DNA of 6,403 bases from assembly GCA_016934875.1 (NCBI GenBank), contig JAFGSC010000256.1, positions 1 to 6,403 on the forward strand, given 5' to 3'. The notes beneath the pieces were generated by a model. It was not told the origin of the DNA. It saw only the letters and a program-made list of their open reading frames with translations, and did not search any database. Below, in pieces: positions 5,369-6,403 of this stretch (position 1 is its first letter; each line of letters begins with the position of its first letter). This DNA comes from Candidatus Atribacteria bacterium. GTDB taxonomy: Bacteria; Atribacterota; Phoenicimicrobiia; Phoenicimicrobiales; Stramentimicrobiaceae. Position numbers and translations under genes: made by a program.

Positions 5369-6193
5369 ATGAAGAAAATAGCCTTATCCCGCATTATGAA
5401 ACAAATCATCATGATAACGATGGTGGTTATTGCTTTAGTTCCAATATACTATGTTTTCGTAACGATGTTTAAATCGCCTGATGAATATTTATTTAATAAA
5501 TGGGGATTACCACTGGAACTAAGTTTGGAGAATTTTAAACGGCTAATGGAAGGAGAAACAATATTCCGTTGGTTAATAAATAGTCTTATCATTAGTGGTT
5601 TTTCCGTATTGATTTCAATACTGGTTGCAAGTATGATGGGTTTTGCGATTGCCAGGTTTGATTTTCCCGGCAAATCCGCTTTATTTGTGGCGGTTACTTC
5701 TCTGCTTGTTCTTTCCCCCGCCGTGTTGGTTATTCCTTTATTTAAATCCATGGTTAAACTTGGATTAATAAACACTTATTATTCTGCCATTATCATTTAC
5801 ACTGGCATCATGTTACCCATCAGTACGTATTTACTTACAAATTTCTTTAAAAGTATTCATAATGATATTATTGATGCTGCACTAATTGATGGGTGTTCTC
5901 TGTTTCAGATTTATTACCGCATAATGATTCCTCTTTCTATGCCTGCAATTGTAACAGCAGCATTGACAAATTGGTTGTACGTTTGGAATGAAATCCTTAT
6001 TGGTCTGATATTTTTACAAAGCGATAAAATGAGAACATTAATGCCGGGTTTATCCTTGTTTAAAGGAAAATATACCACTAATATTCCATTAACTATGGCT
6101 GGAGTGGCTGTTGCGATTATCCCTACCTTTGTAATTTATTTAATGGGACAAAGATATTTTGTTAAAGGTCTAACTGAAGGAGCAGTTAAATAA
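5369..6193 (+). CDS. ABC sugar transporter permease, MalG/UgpE type
   Basis: From ATG 5369 the product is 274 residues with about six membrane segments, the first at about 11-34. The sequence FKSPDEYLFNKWGLP (34-48) followed by ENF is characteristic of MalG-type permeases. The EAA loop is D169-AALIDG175-C followed by IPLSMPAI at 187-194, with Asp replacing the usual Glu at its first position. The C-terminus QRYFVKGLTEGAVK is the conserved MalG tail that contacts the ATPase dimer. The start could instead be TTG 5357, which overlaps the previous gene by 11 bp; I prefer the ATG, 1 nt past the previous stop, where GGA in the upstream coding sequence gives a weak ribosome site. It forms the membrane channel with the preceding permease. 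It is the last gene of the operon; no ATPase gene follows. Confidence 0.92.
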   Translation: MKKIALSRIMKQIIMITMVVIALVPIYYVFVTMFKSPDEYLFNKWGLPLELSLENFKRLMEGETIFRWLINSLIISGFSVLISILVASMMGFAIARFDFPGKSALFVAVTSLLVLSPAVLVIPLFKSMVKLGLINTYYSAIIIYTGIMLPISTYLLTNFFKSIHNDIIDAALIDGCSLFQIYYRIMIPLSMPAIVTAALTNWLYVWNEILIGLIFLQSDKMRTLMPGLSLFKGKYTTNIPLTMAGVAVAIIPTFVIYLMGQRYFVKGLTEGAVK

Positions 6194-6201
6194 ACTTTGG
6201 A

Positions 6202-6221
6202 ATTGTGATGAAAGTCACAGT
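6202..6221 (+). terminator. Short hairpin after the transporter operon (candidate terminator)
   Basis: TGTGA (6204-6208) and TCACA (6215-6219) pair around a 6-nt loop, and two more pairs (one U-G wobble) extend the stem to 7 bp. The following bases (TGCTTCTTAC, 6221-6230) are only moderately T-rich, so termination would be weak. It lies 8 nt past the permease stop in a gap between convergent genes. Confidence 0.35.
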
Positions 6222-6238
6222 GCTTCTTACTGATAAAT

Positions 6239-6265
6239 GATTCTTTATTTATGATCTAAAGAATC
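6239..6265. terminator. Perfect 9-bp inverted repeat in the convergent gap, overlapping the aldo/keto reductase stop (candidate bidirectional terminator)
   Basis: GATTCTTTA (6239-6247) and TAAAGAATC (6257-6265) are exact inverse complements around a 9-base loop. The minus-strand TAG stop of the aldo/keto reductase (6256-6258) lies at the loop edge, so the second arm is within its last codons. Neither direction shows a strong U-run, so a factor-independent stop is not assured. Its position between converging transcripts still suggests an RNA 3'-end structure for both genes. Confidence 0.45.
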
Positions 6266-6402
6266 TCCTCAATCTGCTCTATAACTTCTTTAGTAAGTTT
6301 TTCGACCACATCCATTGCCTTCATGTTCTCATGCACCTGCTCCACGCGGCTGGCGCCGGTGATAACGGTGCTGACATTGGGATTCTTCAGCAGCCAGGCC
6401 AG
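6256..6402 (-). CDS. Aldo/keto reductase, C-terminal fragment (5' end outside window)
   Basis: Reading leftward from the window edge, 48 residues end at TAG (6256-6258). They begin LAWLLKNPNVSTVITGASRV and continue with EQVHENMKAMDVV and an acidic helix KEVIEQIEEIL. This is the C-terminal end of the NADP-binding barrel of aldo/keto reductases, close to the voltage-gated potassium channel beta subunit-like group: the V-x-x-V-I-x-G-A-S-R segment binds the cofactor phosphate and Q-x-x-E-N is the adjacent conserved helix. The active-site residues lie outside the window. The upstream portion is about 60% GC, while the last 15 or so codons become AT-rich, mirroring the exporter fragment at the other edge. 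It converges on the transporter operon and is not part of it. Confidence 0.9.
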   Translation of the reverse strand: MAWLLKNPNVSTVITGASRVEQVHENMKAMDVVEKLTKEVIEQIEEIL

Positions 6403-6403
6403 G

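Noticed and set aside
6204..6219. TGTGA-N6-TCACA, an exact match to the CRP/Fnr-type half-site layout
   Set aside because: It lies between the ends of two convergent genes with no promoter beside it, so it is better read as a short 3' hairpin of the transporter transcript.
1..6403. CRISPR array, tRNA, rRNA, phage or transposase genes, toxin-antitoxin or defence system
   Set aside because: No regularly spaced repeats, no cloverleaf-like segments and no matching protein motifs are visible on either strand.

Overview
The window holds a compact, AT-rich sugar-uptake cassette set between two GC-rich genes that are cut by the window edges. It is bacterial: Shine-Dalgarno sites, sigma-70-type promoters and a lipoprotein signal peptide are all visible. 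The flanking fragments are about 55-63% GC (my counts over 43-60 base stretches), while the cassette is roughly 20-37% GC in the stretches I counted. The protein styles would fit an Anaerolineae/Chloroflexota-like bacterium, but that is an impression and not something the window proves.

Layout: (1) 2-133, the C-terminal tail of an ABC exporter ATP-binding domain on the + strand. (2) 230-2727, a minus-strand operon read right to left: a GntR/UTRA transcription regulator, a SIS-domain phosphosugar-binding protein of the UPF0309 type, and a ROK-family sugar kinase that ends in an intrinsic terminator overlapping its stop codon. (3) 2728-3021, a divergent control region. It has a near-perfect sigma-70 promoter in each direction, a shared pseudo-palindrome about 15-16 nt downstream of each -10 box, and a perfect 7-bp inverted repeat in the spacer of the rightward promoter. 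(4) 3022-6193, a plus-strand operon: a lipoprotein solute-binding protein, a long hairpin, then two MalF/MalG-type permeases. (5) 6194-6255, a convergent gap with two hairpins. (6) 6256-6402, the C-terminal end of an aldo/keto reductase on the minus strand.

How the genes probably work together: the lipoprotein captures a sugar or oligosaccharide outside the membrane and the two permeases carry it in. No ATPase is encoded here, so one must be supplied from elsewhere. The ROK kinase would phosphorylate the sugar, or a monosaccharide released from it, and the SIS protein would bind or isomerise the sugar phosphate. The GntR/UTRA protein probably senses a sugar phosphate and represses both divergent operons through the shared site. 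The substrate cannot be named from the sequence. An amino sugar or hexose is plausible, but no deacetylase, deaminase, etherase or glycosidase is present to decide it.

The gene families are all known. The points that stand out are the regulatory architecture of the divergent region, the hairpin between the binding-protein and permease genes, and the unassigned kinase plus SIS pair.
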